A stretch of DNA of 6,584 nt, taken from Hydrogenophaga sp. Its GTDB lineage: Bacteria; Pseudomonadota; Gammaproteobacteria; Burkholderiales; Burkholderiaceae_C. Location of the stretch: positions 1-6,584 of the forward strand of contig JALOSN010000067.1 of assembly GCA_025458415.1 (NCBI GenBank), written 5' to 3'. Below the pieces are notes generated by a model. The model worked only from the letters and a program-made list of their open reading frames with translations, searched no databases and was not told the DNA's origin. Position numbers and translations under genes: made by a program. Positions 5,975-6,584 of the stretch are shown in pieces. The first letter of the stretch is position 1. Each line of letters starts with the position of its first letter.

Positions 5975-6584
5975 TGTCTTCTGCCCTCCCTACCTTGCTG
6001 AGTGCCGCGCGCGAGGCGTCGGCCCACCAGCATTATCCGCAGGGGGCGCTCTACATGGTGGCGACACCGATCGGCAATCTTGCCGACATCGGCCTGCGCG
6101 CCCTGCATGTGCTGGCACTGGCCGACACCGTGGCGTGCGAGGACACCCGCCACACCGGCAGCCTGCTCGCCTGCAGGCCGGTCAGCGCGTGGCCTACGTC
6201 AGTGACGCCGGCACACCTGGACTGAGTGACCCCGGTGCCCGTCTGGTGGCCGCCGTTCGGGAGGCTGGCCAGCGCTGTGTGCCGGTGCCGGGGCCCAGCA
6301 GCCTGACCGCCCTGCTGAGTGTGACCGGGTTCACCCCCCAGGACCCCCGACAGGCTGGGCGTTTCGTGTTTGCTGGCTTCCTGTCGAGCAAGACCCTGGA
6401 ACGGCAGCGCGAGGTGGCCGCCATCGGCAACGATCCACGAGCCTGCGTGGTTCTGGAGGCGCCCCACCGCATCGAGGCGCTGGCGACCGACCTGGCCGTC
6501 CTGGGTGAACGCCCACTGACCGTCGGGCGAGAGCTGACCAAGCAGTTCGAGCAGGTGGCCCAGATGCCGGCCCGTGAGTTCGCC
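5974..6584 (+). pseudogene. rsmI: rsmI, 16S rRNA 2'-O-ribose C1402 methyltransferase, frameshifted by an internal deletion and cut by the window end
   Basis: RsmI 2'-O-methylates C1402 in the 16S rRNA decoding centre using S-adenosylmethionine. The first frame reads GALYMVATPIGNLADIGLRALHVL, then ACEDTRHTGSLLA, all normal for RsmI, but then runs into nonsense and stops at TGA 6223-6225. A different frame, starting about 6171 (LQAGQRVAYVSDAGTPGLSDPG), carries the rest: VPGPSSLTALLS, GRFVFAGFLSSKTLERQ, VVLEAPHRIEAL and VGRELTKQFEQVA, open to the last base. The roughly 26 residues expected between these parts, including the conserved ALHxHNE, are missing. Frame arithmetic gives a loss of 3n+1 bases, about 79 nt. 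No ATG fits the start: TTG 5974 (GGAA at 5963-5966) is the best candidate and TTG 5995 an alternative, while ATG 6055 would truncate the first strand. Either a real inactivation or a sequence error. Confidence 0.82.

Noticed and set aside
6171..6225. Programmed ribosomal frameshift in rsmI
   Set aside because: About 26 residues of the fold are missing as well as the frame change, and there is no slippery heptamer at the site. A deletion explains both.

Overview
The window is high-GC, gene-dense DNA from a betaproteobacterium. It most resembles the Comamonadaceae (Hydrogenophaga/Acidovorax-like), judging by protein style, gene order and a characteristic palindromic intergenic repeat. This placement comes from recall, not from a search.

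Layout from left to right. (1) Positions 3-53 hold the last codons of an unidentified + strand gene. It converges on yggS (73-774, minus), which encodes the PLP-binding homeostasis protein. (2) Divergent from yggS, with only 38 bp between starts, are the twitching-motility ATPases pilT (813-1856) and pilU (1976-3112), then a beta-hydroxyacid dehydrogenase family gene (3227-4129); all three are on + and may be co-transcribed. Two copies of a hairpin-rich repeat lie in the gaps before and after pilU and share 45 identical bases. (3) A 27-nt hairpin sits in the 37-bp convergent gap at 4130-4166. (4) A minus-strand cluster follows, in transcription order yraN (5974-5516), diaA (5437-4817) and dolP-like (4820-4167). 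diaA and dolP share an ATGA stop/start overlap. (5) Divergent from yraN, starting at or close to the same base, is rsmI (5974 to beyond the window end on +).

The right half reproduces the E. coli arrangement rsmI (divergent) / yraN-diaA-dolP, but without lpoA between rsmI and yraN. The left half is a type IV pilus retraction module: PilT is the main depolymerising ATPase and PilU its accessory paralog.

The most notable anomaly is in rsmI. The protein reads normally through the EDTRHTG motif, then loses about 26 residues (the ALHxHNE region of the family) and continues intact in another frame from about 6171 to the window end. This fits a deletion of about 79 nt causing a frameshift, either real pseudogenisation or a sequencing/assembly error. 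I found no undescribed defence system, mobile element, CRISPR array or RNA gene. No gene-free stretch exceeds about 120 bases.
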